Below are positions 8,812 through 17,358 of a DNA stretch of 64,000 nt, piece by piece. Position 1 is the first letter of the stretch. Each line of letters starts with the position of its first letter. The notes beneath the pieces are model-generated. The model searched no databases and had not been told where the DNA came from. It saw nothing but the letters and a program-made list of their open reading frames with translations. A program made the position numbers and the translations under genes. The stretch spans positions 82,741 through 146,740 of the forward strand of contig CANJYB010000010.1 in assembly GCA_947479085.1 (NCBI GenBank), in the 5' to 3' direction. This stretch comes from Bacteroidota bacterium. GTDB taxonomy: Bacteria; Bacteroidota; Bacteroidia; 2-12-FULL-35-15.

Positions 8812-10581
8812 TTGAAATCACTTAAACATATTAACAAGTATTTTTTGAAGTACAAATGGCGACTTATTCTTGGCGTTCTATTTACCGGTATATCCAACAT
8901 TTTCTCGGTTTATTCAGCTAAATATGTAGGAACGGCATTTGATTATTTGAAAAAAATCCATCCCGTTTCCGGTGATGGCTCCAATCCATACACCCAATTG
9001 TGGTTATATGCAGGAATGATAGTGGGATTAGCGATTATTAGCGGGTTCTTTCTTTTCCTGATGCGACAATCGATTATCGTTATGTCGAGATTGATTGAAA
9101 AAGACCTGAAAAATGAGATATTTGAACATTATCAGCAGCTTGACATCGGTTTTTATAAACGGAATAATACTGGCGACCTGATGAACAGGATAAGTGAAGA
9201 TGTGAGCCGGGTGAGAATGTATATCGGCCCCGCCATTATGTATATCGTAAACACGATTATTACCTTTATTCTTACAATTGTGGTAATGGTTAATATAGAT
9301 GTAAAACTTACACTTTATGTTTTGCTGCCACTTCCGTTTCTGGCTGTTTCCATTTATTATGTGAGCAATATAATTAATAAAAAAAGTACAGAAGTACAGG
9401 AACAACTCTCGAACATTACCACACAGGCACAGGAAGCTTTTTCGGGAATAAGGGTGCTAAAAGCTTATGGAAGGGAAAACCATTCTATTGAGGAATTTAC
9501 AAAACATAGTATTGAATACAGGAAACGCACGATGGGATTGGTTAAGATAGAATCGCTTTTCCAGCCTTTTATGATTTTGCTTATCGGATTAAGTACCATC
9601 TTTACGATATACATTGGAGGTATGCAGGCCATTTCGGGGAAAATAACCTACGGAAGTATTGCGGTTTTTGTTGTTTTTGTAAATCGTTTGACTTGGCCTA
9701 TTGCTTCACTTGGATGGGTTACTTCGCTTATTCAAAGGGCAGCAGCCTCTCAAACAAGGGTGAATGAATTTCTGCATACCGAACCCGAGATAAAGAATAC
9801 CGCACCCGCAGAAACTGAAGTACAGGGAGATATTGAGTTCAAAAATGTGACTTTTACCTATCCTGATTCGGGCATGGAGGCATTACACAATGTTTCTTTT
9901 GTTATTAAACAAAACTCGTCACTGGCCATTATCGGCAGGACAGCTTCGGGCAAATCAACTATAGCCAATTTGCTTTGCCGGCTTTATGATGTAGATTCCG
10001 GAGAGGTATTGATAAATAACAAAAATATTAAGGACCATCATCTCCACTCTTTAAGAAACCAGGTGGGATATGCTCCACAGGAAGTTTTTCTTTTTTCTGA
10101 TACAATAGGAAATAATATTAGTTTTAGTGTTAACTCCGATTTGAAAGACGCTAAAACGATAGAGAAAGCAGCAAGAGATGCGGCTATTTATTCAAACATT
10201 ATTGAATTTCCTGAAAAATTTGAAACGATGGTTGGTGAACGTGGCATCACCCTTTCGGGAGGACAAAAACAACGGATTTCTATTGCGCGTGCGCTTATTA
10301 AACAGCCGCAACTGCTTATTTTTGATGATTGTCTTTCGGCTGTGGATACTGAAACAGAGGAGGAAATACTTACCAATTTGAAGCAACTGATGAAAAACAA
10401 GACCTCTATTATTATCAGTCACAGGGTTTCTTCAGTAAAGAATGCGGACAATATTATTGTGCTTGACCGGGGACAGGTGGTGGAAGAAGGGAATCATGAG
10501 TTATTGATGAATAAACAAGGAGTGTACTTTGAACTTTACAAAATGCAACTACTTGAAGAGGAAGAGCATGTAAACAGTTAG
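8812..10581 (+). CDS. ABC-type exporter, fused permease and ATPase
   Basis: Half-transporter of the MsbA/multidrug type, working as a dimer; the substrate is unknown. The N-terminal half holds six membrane helices (about 15-320). The ATPase shows Walker A GRTASGKST (about 374), the Q loop YAPQE, signature LSGGQKQR (about 480) and Walker B LLIFDD (about 500). At 589 aa the length is normal. The start is TTG at 8812: an in-frame TAA at 8797 leaves no ATG upstream, and the next residues (MKSLKHINKYFLKYKWRL) are a typical N-terminus. Confidence 0.92.
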   Translation: MKSLKHINKYFLKYKWRLILGVLFTGISNIFSVYSAKYVGTAFDYLKKIHPVSGDGSNPYTQLWLYAGMIVGLAIISGFFLFLMRQSIIVMSRLIEKDLKNEIFEHYQQLDIGFYKRNNTGDLMNRISEDVSRVRMYIGPAIMYIVNTIITFILTIVVMVNIDVKLTLYVLLPLPFLAVSIYYVSNIINKKSTEVQEQLSNITTQAQEAFSGIRVLKAYGRENHSIEEFTKHSIEYRKRTMGLVKIESLFQPFMILLIGLSTIFTIYIGGMQAISGKITYGSIAVFVVFVNRLTWPIASLGWVTSLIQRAAASQTRVNEFLHTEPEIKNTAPAETEVQGDIEFKNVTFTYPDSGMEALHNVSFVIKQNSSLAIIGRTASGKSTIANLLCRLYDVDSGEVLINNKNIKDHHLHSLRNQVGYAPQEVFLFSDTIGNNISFSVNSDLKDAKTIEKAARDAAIYSNIIEFPEKFETMVGERGITLSGGQKQRISIARALIKQPQLLIFDDCLSAVDTETEEEILTNLKQLMKNKTSIIISHRVSSVKNADNIIVLDRGQVVEEGNHELLMNKQGVYFELYKMQLLEEEEHVNS

Positions 10582-10655
10582 GTATAAGGAACCAAAAGGA
10601 AATTATTATACTTTTCTTTATTAAAAAGGGCTTAAGAAGTAGATTATGGATGAAC

Positions 10656-10876
10656 AGAAGCCAATTATAGGCTTACCAAAGTCAATTATAGTCGAACAGA
10701 AGCCCATCATATTCACACCGAAGCCCATCTTACATACACCAAAGCTAATCTTATATACACCAAAGCTCATCTTACAAGCACCAAAGCCCATCTTAGTTGC
10801 ACCAAAGCTCATCCGGGTTGCTCCAAAGCTCGTCCGGGTTGCTCCAAAGCTCATCCGGGTTGCTCCAAAGCAAGCT
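10656..10876. repeat. intergenic 21-bp degenerate tandem array (array A)
   Basis: Ten full units and a partial one begin exactly every 21 bp (10656, 10677, 10698 and on to 10866). The unit is close to CAAAGCTCATC plus a variable 10-bp tail. Later copies (from about 10803) are nearly identical, while early copies are diverged. It fills most of the 417-bp gap between the exporter and paaZ. Because 21 is a multiple of three, both strands give spurious heptapeptide ORFs; I do not call these genes. Confidence 0.9.
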
Positions 10877-10930
10877 CTTTTGTTCCAAAATTGTTCCAGA
10901 AAGAGATCGTTCAAGAAACTGTTTTAGTTT

Positions 10931-10961
10931 ATTGGACAGACCTCTTTTTAATGTATTTTTG
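10931..10961 (+). promoter_or_regulatory. probable paaZ promoter
   Basis: TATTTTTG at 10954-10961 fits the TAnnTTTG -7 box. ATTG (10931-10934) lies 19 bp upstream as a 3-of-4 match to the -33 TTTG. It is downstream of array A and 37 bp before the paaZ start. Confidence 0.5.
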
Positions 10962-10998
10962 TCAATCAAAATTTAAATAAATAATAAGAACAATAGTT

Positions 10999-13044
10999 AT
11001 GAAATTAGAAAATTACGCTTCGGGCAAATGGCAATCGGGAGAAGGAGAAGGACAAACATTATATAACGCTATTAACGGAGATACTATAGCCACGGCATCC
11101 AGCAAAGGGCTTGACTTTGCAGAAATGATGAATTATGCACGAACTGTTGGCGGACCTGCATTGCGAAAAATGACTTTCCAGGAAAGAGGAAGGATGCTGA
11201 AAGCATTGGCTTTGCATTTACAATCTAAAAAAGAAGTTTTTTATAAGGTGAGCTGGGCTACCGGAGCTACCCGCAATGACAGCTGGGTGGATATAGAAGG
11301 AGGAATAGGTAATTTATTTGCTTATGCCAGTTTGCGCAGGCAGTTTCCGGATGAGACATTTTGCCTGGAAGGCGATGTGGCAAAACTGAGTAAAAACGGG
11401 ACTTTTATTGGCCACCATATTTGTGTACCTAAGGAAGGAGTAGCTATTCATATCAATGCGTTCAACTTTCCAGTTTGGGGAATGCTGGAAAAAATTGCAG
11501 TCAACCTTTTTGCGGGAGTACCCGCAATAGTAAAACCAGCAACGGTTACCTCCTTTTTAACGGAAGCGGTAGTTAAAGAAATTGCAGCATCGAAAATATT
11601 ACCTGAAGGAGCATTGCAATTGATTTGCGGAAGCGCGAACGGAATACTGGATCATGTGGAATCGCAGGATATAGTAACGTTTACAGGTTCTGCAAGTACC
11701 GGAAAAATGCTGAAAGCACATCCACGTTTATTGGAAGAAGCGGTATCTTTTAATATGGAAGCCGACTCACTAAACTGCTGTGTGCTGGGCGAAGATGCAG
11801 TTCCCGGGACTGCTGAATTTGATATTTTTATAAAAGAAGTGTTAAGAGAAATGACCACCAAGGCAGGGCAAAAATGTACTGCTGTGAGAAGAATTATAGT
11901 TCCTGAAAAACTGGTGGAAGATGTGCAAATAGCAATGGGCAAGCGATTAGCAACCACCACTATTGGTGACCCGAATGTGGAAGGGGTGAGAATGGGAGCA
12001 TTGGCAGGCAAAGCACAACAAAAAGAAGTGGCTGAGAAAGTAATGCAATTGGCCAAAACACAGGAAATAGTTTTTGGTGATTTAACTAATTTTTCGGTAA
12101 CGGGCGGAGATAAAGATAAGGGAGCATTTATGTCGCCCATTCTTTTCCTGAATAAAAATCCATTTAAGAACCTGGATTGCCATAATCTTGAGGCTTTTGG
12201 TCCGGTAAGTACTATTATGCCCTACTCCACAATAGCTGATGCGATTGAATTAGCTAAAATGGGTAAAGGTTCTTTAGTATGTTCGATTATTACGGGAGAT
12301 GATAAAATAGCAAAAGAGTTTGTGTTGGGAGCGGCCTGTATGCATGGGCGTATACTAGTTCTGAATGCAGATTGTGCAAAAGAAAGTACCGGTCATGGTT
12401 CTCCAATGCCAATGCTAACACATGGAGGACCAGGCAGAGCCGGAGGAGGAGAAGAAATGGGTGGAAAACGCGGGGTATTTCATTATTTACAGCGTACCGC
12501 CATTCAGGGTTCTCCAACAACCATTACCGCCATTTCCAACCAATACCAGAATGGAGCGAAGTACATTCAAAAGGAAATACATCCATTTAAACGTTATTTT
12601 GAAGAATTGGAAATAGGGGAAACATTGATTACAGATACTCACTTGGTAACACTTGAAAACATAGAGGCTTTTGCAGAGCTTAGCGGAGATAAATTTTATG
12701 CGCACATGGACGAAAATTCGCTGGAAGGAACCATATTTACAGGAAGAGTGGCACATGGATACTATATATTATCCAGAGCTGCGGGCTTATTTGTGGATGC
12801 ACCAAAAGGACCAGTATTGTTAAATTATGGTATTGATGAATGCCGGTTTACCAAACCTGTTTATGCGGGAGCGACAATTGGTGTCAGATTTACCTGTAAA
12901 GAAAAAGTGGAGCAGGAAAAGAAAACTGAAGATGATATTGCAAAAGGAATAGTAAAATGGCTGGTGGATGTGTTTGACGAAACAGGCGAAACCGTTGCGA
13001 TTGCAACTATTTTAACAATGGTTAAAAAGAAAAACCAGGAATAG
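10999..13044 (+). CDS. paaZ: PaaZ: aldehyde dehydrogenase / MaoC-type enoyl-CoA hydratase fusion
   Basis: Bifunctional ring-opening enzyme of aerobic phenylacetate degradation: the hydratase half hydrolyses oxepin-CoA and the dehydrogenase half oxidises the resulting aldehyde. The dehydrogenase domain covers about 1-515, with FTGSASTGKML near 229 and the catalytic cysteine in GQKCTAVRR near 294. The MaoC domain covers about 535-675, with the dehydratase motif near AHMDENSLEG and GRVAHGYYI. At 681 aa it is full length. No other paa genes are in the window, so its pathway context here is incomplete. Confidence 0.93.
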   Translation: MKLENYASGKWQSGEGEGQTLYNAINGDTIATASSKGLDFAEMMNYARTVGGPALRKMTFQERGRMLKALALHLQSKKEVFYKVSWATGATRNDSWVDIEGGIGNLFAYASLRRQFPDETFCLEGDVAKLSKNGTFIGHHICVPKEGVAIHINAFNFPVWGMLEKIAVNLFAGVPAIVKPATVTSFLTEAVVKEIAASKILPEGALQLICGSANGILDHVESQDIVTFTGSASTGKMLKAHPRLLEEAVSFNMEADSLNCCVLGEDAVPGTAEFDIFIKEVLREMTTKAGQKCTAVRRIIVPEKLVEDVQIAMGKRLATTTIGDPNVEGVRMGALAGKAQQKEVAEKVMQLAKTQEIVFGDLTNFSVTGGDKDKGAFMSPILFLNKNPFKNLDCHNLEAFGPVSTIMPYSTIADAIELAKMGKGSLVCSIITGDDKIAKEFVLGAACMHGRILVLNADCAKESTGHGSPMPMLTHGGPGRAGGGEEMGGKRGVFHYLQRTAIQGSPTTITAISNQYQNGAKYIQKEIHPFKRYFEELEIGETLITDTHLVTLENIEAFAELSGDKFYAHMDENSLEGTIFTGRVAHGYYILSRAAGLFVDAPKGPVLLNYGIDECRFTKPVYAGATIGVRFTCKEKVEQEKKTEDDIAKGIVKWLVDVFDETGETVAIATILTMVKKKNQE

Positions 13045-13104
13045 AAAAACCAAAGTTTTCAATTTTTCGTAAGTAGTTTTTGTTAACAAAATCAATTGCT
13101 TATA

Positions 13105-13654
13105 ATGGAAAATAACAGACGCATTTACAACCCCATCCAAAAGGATTATGTAACATTTATTAAAACATCGGATGATACCAAAGGAGAGTACACTTTAGTG
13201 GAAGTGGAACTGGCCGATGGTGGCGGTGTAGGGCTGCATTACCATAAAACTTATTCTGAAAAATTTATCTGTTCGGAAGGAGAATTACAGGTAAGACTTG
13301 ATAAAAGCATTGTGACCCTTCAACCTAAAGAATCCGCAATTGCCCATCCTAATGTGAATCATTTTTTCAGAAACCGGTCTGGGAAAACAACCAAATTTAT
13401 GGTTGAATTAAGGCCTGCCAGCAGGGGTTTTTGGACAATCACTTCAAATAGGATATGGCCTGGCAAGAGACGGGAAAGTGAAGAAAAACGGGTTTCCAAA
13501 AGATAAATTAGCTTTGGCATGGTTGTTCGATATCAGTGAAAACAATCTGCCAGGATGGATGAGTATTTTTGAATTTATACTTCGCAAACAAGCCAAAAAA
13601 GCAAAAACAAAGGGAATTGATAAGATTTTGACAGAAAAATATGCTAAATTTTAG
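13105..13654 (+). pseudogene. cupin-domain protein gene with a +1 frameshift
   Basis: A single-domain cupin. The metal-binding core GGGVGLHYHKTYSEKF and E...P..H (residues about 32-85 from the ATG at 13105) is intact. The frame then breaks in the T5 run at 13428-13432. The first frame ends at 13506 with an implausible basic tail. Removing one T restores a continuous tail (GQSLQIGYGLARDGK, then LALAWLFDISENN) to a stop at 13652-13654. That tail resembles the C-terminus of full-length relatives. A homopolymer sequencing error and a real mutation cannot be told apart here. A TTG at 13096 is a less likely start. Confidence 0.8.
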
Positions 13655-13809
13655 GGTTTAAAGGAGCAATTATTCTTACCAACTAAAAACAGCTCTATTA
13701 GTTATTAACATTGGTCTTTTAATAACCTACCCCCTTTATCAAATATCCTCCATTCATCGAATTATGAAATTATTTGAGTAATTATTTCATTTCTAACGAT
13801 TTATTTGTA

Positions 13810-13817
13810 TATCTTTG
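13810..13817 (+). promoter_or_regulatory. -7 box upstream of the 13842 gene
   Basis: TATCTTTG matches TAnnTTTG. It overlaps the upstream TTG at 13815, which argues that translation starts at ATG 13842 instead. No TTFG-type -33 element is seen at normal spacing. Confidence 0.5.
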
Positions 13818-13841
13818 TACTCTTGTCTAAATATAAATGTC

Positions 13842-14294
13842 ATGTTTGAAATATTAAAAAGTTTTGAAACAAAGTATGGTCACCTGAAGAAAAAAGGGTT
13901 GACTATTGAAGGATTATCTTTGATAGACGTAAAGAAAAAGAAGCACGTCATAAAAATCAGTCGTCCTTTAGTATTTGATAATCGTCAACTTCCAAAACGA
14001 TTTGAAGGTTTGGATATTAAGACAAATATCAAATTAACAGATGAAATGCCAAAAGAATTTAAAGTTGACCGTACACAACCTGATTGGCATAAAAAAGAAT
14101 ACATCTGGGCTCCGGAGCGTTTTGTGAAATACGTAAACCGTTGTGAAAAAGAAATTAAAGCACAATTAAATAGCCCATTGATGACTAAAACAGAAATCTT
14201 AGATGCTTTGTGTTTTGGAAATTACGAAGAACATAAACAAAAAAGTCTGGCATTAATAAAAGAAGGCAAACTGCCTGCATACAGCGAAAACTAA
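13842..14294 (+). CDS. unknown basic protein, 150 aa
   Basis: I do not recognise this protein. It is about 150 aa, Lys-rich and soluble, with no signal peptide or membrane segment. A mid-region motif reads DWHKKEYIWAPERFVKYV, and the C-terminus TEILDALCFGNYEEHKQ looks helical. ATG 13842 is chosen because the longer TTG start at 13815 lies within a -7 box. The coding pattern, promoter box and strong downstream terminator support a real, singly transcribed gene. Confidence 0.7.
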   Translation: MFEILKSFETKYGHLKKKGLTIEGLSLIDVKKKKHVIKISRPLVFDNRQLPKRFEGLDIKTNIKLTDEMPKEFKVDRTQPDWHKKEYIWAPERFVKYVNRCEKEIKAQLNSPLMTKTEILDALCFGNYEEHKQKSLALIKEGKLPAYSEN

Positions 14295-14320
14295 TTATTT
14301 AAAATACTTTAGGTAACATG

Positions 14321-14354
14321 AAAAGCACTTTGAAAATTCAAAGTGCTTTTTTGT
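14321..14354 (+). terminator. intrinsic terminator after the 13842 gene
   Basis: AAAAGCACTTTGAA (14321-14334) and TTCAAAGTGCTTTT (14337-14350) form a perfect 14-bp stem with a 2-nt loop, running into a T tract. Confidence 0.85.
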
Positions 14355-14401
14355 TTAAGTTTATTTATCTTCGCGGAAAATAATTAATCAAGGAGTTCAT
14401 T

Positions 14402-15160
14402 ATGGAAGGACATATTAAATCAGACATTTTAAACGGGATAGCTACTATCACTTTCTTTCACCCACAAAGCAATTCGTTGCCGGGAGCATTGCTACGTCAA
14501 CTGGCAGAAGAAATAAAAAAAGCAGGAGAAAATGATGAATCAAAAGTGATAGTTTTACAAAGTGAAGGAGAAAAAGCTTTTTGTGCGGGAGCATCGTTTG
14601 ATGAGTTGATTTCAATTAAAGACTTTGAAACCGGAAAGAAATTCTTTTCTGGATTTGCAATGGTAATAAATGCAATACGCATGGCACCTAAATTTGTTAT
14701 TGCAAGAGTTCAAGGTAAGGCAGTAGGTGGCGGAGTTGGAATAGCATCTGCAGCAGATTATACACTAGCTGTTGATTCGGCTTCAGTAAAATTAAGTGAG
14801 TTGGCTGTCGGTATTGGTCCCTTTGTTGTTGGTCCGGCAGTAGAAAGAAAAATAGGAACATCTGCATTTACTTCTTTATCCATTAATGCTACAGAATGGC
14901 AAACAGCAGAATGGGCAAAAGAAAAAGGATTGTATGTTGAATTATTTAAAACTTCAGCAGAACTGGATGCCGCAATAGCTGCATTAGCAGAAAAGCTTTC
15001 CATGTCCAATCCGGAGGCAATGCAATTACTAAAAAAGGCTTTCTGGAAAGGGACAGAAAACTGGGATACCCTTTTAATAGAGCGAGCGGAAATGAGCGGA
15101 AAACTTGTTCTTTCTGATTTTACAGTTAATGCAATTAATAAATTTAAAGCAAAAGCCTGA
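14402..15160 (+). CDS. enoyl-CoA hydratase/isomerase family protein
   Basis: Crotonase-fold acyl-CoA enzyme, 252 aa. The oxyanion-hole segments are EKAFCAGASFDEL (about 58-70) and GKAVGGGVGIASAADYTLA (about 106-124). The position of the usual second catalytic glutamate is VGIGPFVVGPAV, with no Glu at the common site. Hydratase activity is therefore uncertain and an isomerase or other crotonase activity is possible. It overlaps the next gene by one base (TGATG), so the two are coupled. Confidence 0.85.
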   Translation: MEGHIKSDILNGIATITFFHPQSNSLPGALLRQLAEEIKKAGENDESKVIVLQSEGEKAFCAGASFDELISIKDFETGKKFFSGFAMVINAIRMAPKFVIARVQGKAVGGGVGIASAADYTLAVDSASVKLSELAVGIGPFVVGPAVERKIGTSAFTSLSINATEWQTAEWAKEKGLYVELFKTSAELDAAIAALAEKLSMSNPEAMQLLKKAFWKGTENWDTLLIERAEMSGKLVLSDFTVNAINKFKAKA

Positions 15161-15456
15161 TGACAAACAAATCGACATCAACAATGAAGATGCTTTTAAA
15201 CGTGGGCTTTGGAGAAGGAATATCCTTTATTGTTTTACTTGGTATAGCGATGCCATTAAAATACCTTGAAGGTATGCCCACACCAGTTCGCGTAATCGGG
15301 ATGCTTCATGGGGTATTGTTTATCTGGTATGCCATTTCTCTTTTGCAGGCTAAGAGAGCCAATGGGTTTACCAATCAACAAACAATTATTGCTTTTCTAT
15401 TGTCATTTCTTCCTTTCGGAACATTTTTTCTGAACAAAATTTTGAAGAAGAAATAG
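15160..15456 (+). CDS. DUF3817 integral membrane protein
   Basis: A 98-aa membrane protein of the DUF3817 family. The family's N-terminal EGISFIVLLGIAMPLKYL motif and GMLHGVLFIWYA are present, with three hydrophobic segments. Function unknown. Its ATG shares a base with the stop of the crotonase gene. It converges on the helicase gene with only 3 bp between stops. Confidence 0.88.
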   Translation: MTNKSTSTMKMLLNVGFGEGISFIVLLGIAMPLKYLEGMPTPVRVIGMLHGVLFIWYAISLLQAKRANGFTNQQTIIAFLLSFLPFGTFFLNKILKKK

Positions 15457-15459
15457 CTT

Positions 15460-16770
15460 TTATTTAGAAATCTCCATTTTTACTTTCCGGTTTTTAATCT
15501 TTTCGTTTTTAATCAAACCAAGAACAGCATCAATCTTTTTTCTACTAACGGCAGCATAGGAAGAAAAATCAAGTACTTCGATTAAGCCCAATTCATCTTT
15601 ATTTAGTTTTCCTTTTTGCAACAACATTCCAACGATGTCCATTTTATTTATTTTATCCTTTTTGCCAGCAGCAATATAAAGGGTACACCAGGGTGTGTTT
15701 TCAGGGAGAATGTTTTTTTCGGGAAGTATTTCCTCCGTTGGTTTTTCTTTAATAAATGTTGGAACGTATTCTCCTTCAGACAAAATTAAATAGGAAGTTC
15801 CTTTTGCATTCATCCGGGCTGTACGGCCATTACGATGGATGAATACATCCTCTGTATGAGGTAATTGATAGTGAATTATATTTTCTATTTCGGGAATATC
15901 TAACCCGCGGGAAGCAAGGTCTGTAGTTATTAAAATATTATTGCTTCCATTCCGTAGCTTTATCAATGCACGCTCCCTGTCCTCCTGCTCCATCTTTCCA
16001 TGAAATACCCCGTGAGCTAATCCTTTATTCTTAAGTAATTCGCTAATCCGATCAACTGCATCCCTGTGATTACAAAATACCAAAGTTGCCTTATTTCCTA
16101 ATTTACATATTAAACCAAATAAGGTATCGAGCTTATCGCTACCTGCGGCCTTTACAATTTTCAGTTTCAACCCAACAGGCTGAGTGGGTGAGTTGGAAAG
16201 ATAATTCAGGATTTGAGGATTGGTAACGCCTGTGAATAAAGGTATTTCTTTCAGATTGGTAGCTGAAGTTAATATTCTTTTGTTTATTTTTGGTAATTGA
16301 TGAACGATAAAAGACATCTCTTCCTGAAAGCCGAATTCAAGTGCTTTGTCAAACTCATCAAGAACCAATGAAGTAACAGAAGAAGTATCAAAATTACTAT
16401 TCCGAATGTGATAAGCTAATCTGCCAGGTGTGCCAACAAGCAATGCTGCCGGGTGTTCAAAGTTATTTTTTTCAGTCCTGGTAGAATGCCCTCCATAACA
16501 ACAATTGACTTTAAAACCAGTACTCATGGTTTTAAACACCTGTTCAATTTGCAGACCTAATTCGCGGGAAGGAACTATTATCATAGCCTGCACTCCCGCT
16601 TTATTTTTATCAAGAACCGATAATATTGGTAGTAAAAATCCAATGGTTTTACCAGAACCTGTTGGCGATAGCAATACTATATTATTGGCTTTTTTGCCTG
16701 CCTCAATTGTTGCCAACTGCATTTCGTTCAGCTTTTCAATCTTTAAATTCTCGAGTACTTTCTTAAACAT
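15460..16770 (-). CDS. DbpA-like DEAD-box RNA helicase (DEFD variant)
   Basis: ATP-dependent RNA helicase, probably in large-subunit ribosome assembly. Motifs in order: SPTGSGKT (I), PSRELGLQ (Ia), TPGRL (Ib), LDEFD in place of DEAD (II), SAT (III), STDLASRGLDIP (V) and HRNGRTAR (VI). The C-terminal DbpA RNA-binding domain (IAAGKKDKINKMDIVGMLL) targets 23S hairpin 92 in E. coli DbpA. I start at ATG 16770 (MFKKVLENLKIEKLN). The frame stays open 71 codons further, but that stretch looks non-homologous and contains the -7 box at 16787-16794. Confidence 0.88.
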   Translation of the reverse strand: MFKKVLENLKIEKLNEMQLATIEAGKKANNIVLLSPTGSGKTIGFLLPILSVLDKNKAGVQAMIIVPSRELGLQIEQVFKTMSTGFKVNCCYGGHSTRTEKNNFEHPAALLVGTPGRLAYHIRNSNFDTSSVTSLVLDEFDKALEFGFQEEMSFIVHQLPKINKRILTSATNLKEIPLFTGVTNPQILNYLSNSPTQPVGLKLKIVKAAGSDKLDTLFGLICKLGNKATLVFCNHRDAVDRISELLKNKGLAHGVFHGKMEQEDRERALIKLRNGSNNILITTDLASRGLDIPEIENIIHYQLPHTEDVFIHRNGRTARMNAKGTSYLILSEGEYVPTFIKEKPTEEILPEKNILPENTPWCTLYIAAGKKDKINKMDIVGMLLQKGKLNKDELGLIEVLDFSSYAAVSRKKIDAVLGLIKNEKIKNRKVKMEISK

Positions 16771-16786
16771 AATTTTATTTATCGGG

Positions 16787-16794
16787 CAAAGGTA
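16787..16794 (-). promoter_or_regulatory. -7 box of the DbpA-like helicase gene
   Basis: The minus strand reads TACCTTTG, a match to TAnnTTTG, 16 nt before ATG 16770. It lies inside the longer version of the open frame and so supports the shorter protein. Confidence 0.55.
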
Positions 16795-17108
16795 TCGTTT
16801 ATTAGCTGGGGTTAGTTTTAAATCTTTATTGGCTTTAGCTAAATGAAATGCTGCTTTTTTAGTATTTACAATTGCCTTTAATTTGAAATAACTGCGTTGA
16901 AGGGAGTTTAATAAGGCTGCCGTTGTCGGTGTGATAAAACTGGAGGCTCCCACAACATTTTGTTTTTGTTTTCCTTCATCCAAAGCCGCTTTGCGGGTTA
17001 GGTTACTGTTTGGTTGTTGTTTGGCTTCTGCTCACATTTGTTTGATTTTTTAATTAAATTATTGATACAAACTGTAAATAAAGTCTTTGTTTTTTGGTCA
17101 AATTGTGC

Positions 17109-17235
17109 TTTACCATATAGTAAGGTATTAATTGTTTAAGTCAAATTGGGTTTACCAACTGGTAAGGTCAAAGATTCTTTAGAATAATCGACCTTACCAG
17201 TTGGTAAAGTTGTTTCTTGTAAAGAAGTTTGCACC
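17109..17235. repeat. intergenic 42-bp (2 x 21) array with a 19-bp inverted repeat (array F)
   Basis: Cores of the form TTACCAnnTGGTAA begin at 17109 (one mismatch), 17151 and 17193, exactly 42 bp apart. The third core is the reverse complement of the second: 17151-17169 and 17190-17208 are a perfect 19-bp inverted repeat with a 20-bp spacer. Each core is itself nearly palindromic. It lies in the 588-bp divergent gap between the helicase and the M23 peptidase gene. It could be an operator cluster or a structural array. Confidence 0.8.
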
Positions 17236-17358
17236 TTATTTTTATTCATTTTCAATACTTTAGCAATTTTACCCTTATTCAAATCACCAAAAATTGCCAA
17301 TGTGTCAAAGTATTTGGTTTATTTCATTAATTTCGCATTTCCTCGGAAAAAATAAGTA

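Noticed and set aside
10621..10927. Open frames on both strands through array A giving heptapeptide repeats
   Set aside because: A 21-bp period keeps any stop-free frame open, and both strands are open at once. Codon use is repeat-driven, and no start context or homologue is evident.
16771..16983. A 71-aa N-terminal extension of the helicase
   Set aside because: It contains the -7 promoter box (16787-16794), has no helicase-like homology, and the natural DbpA N-terminus begins at ATG 16770.
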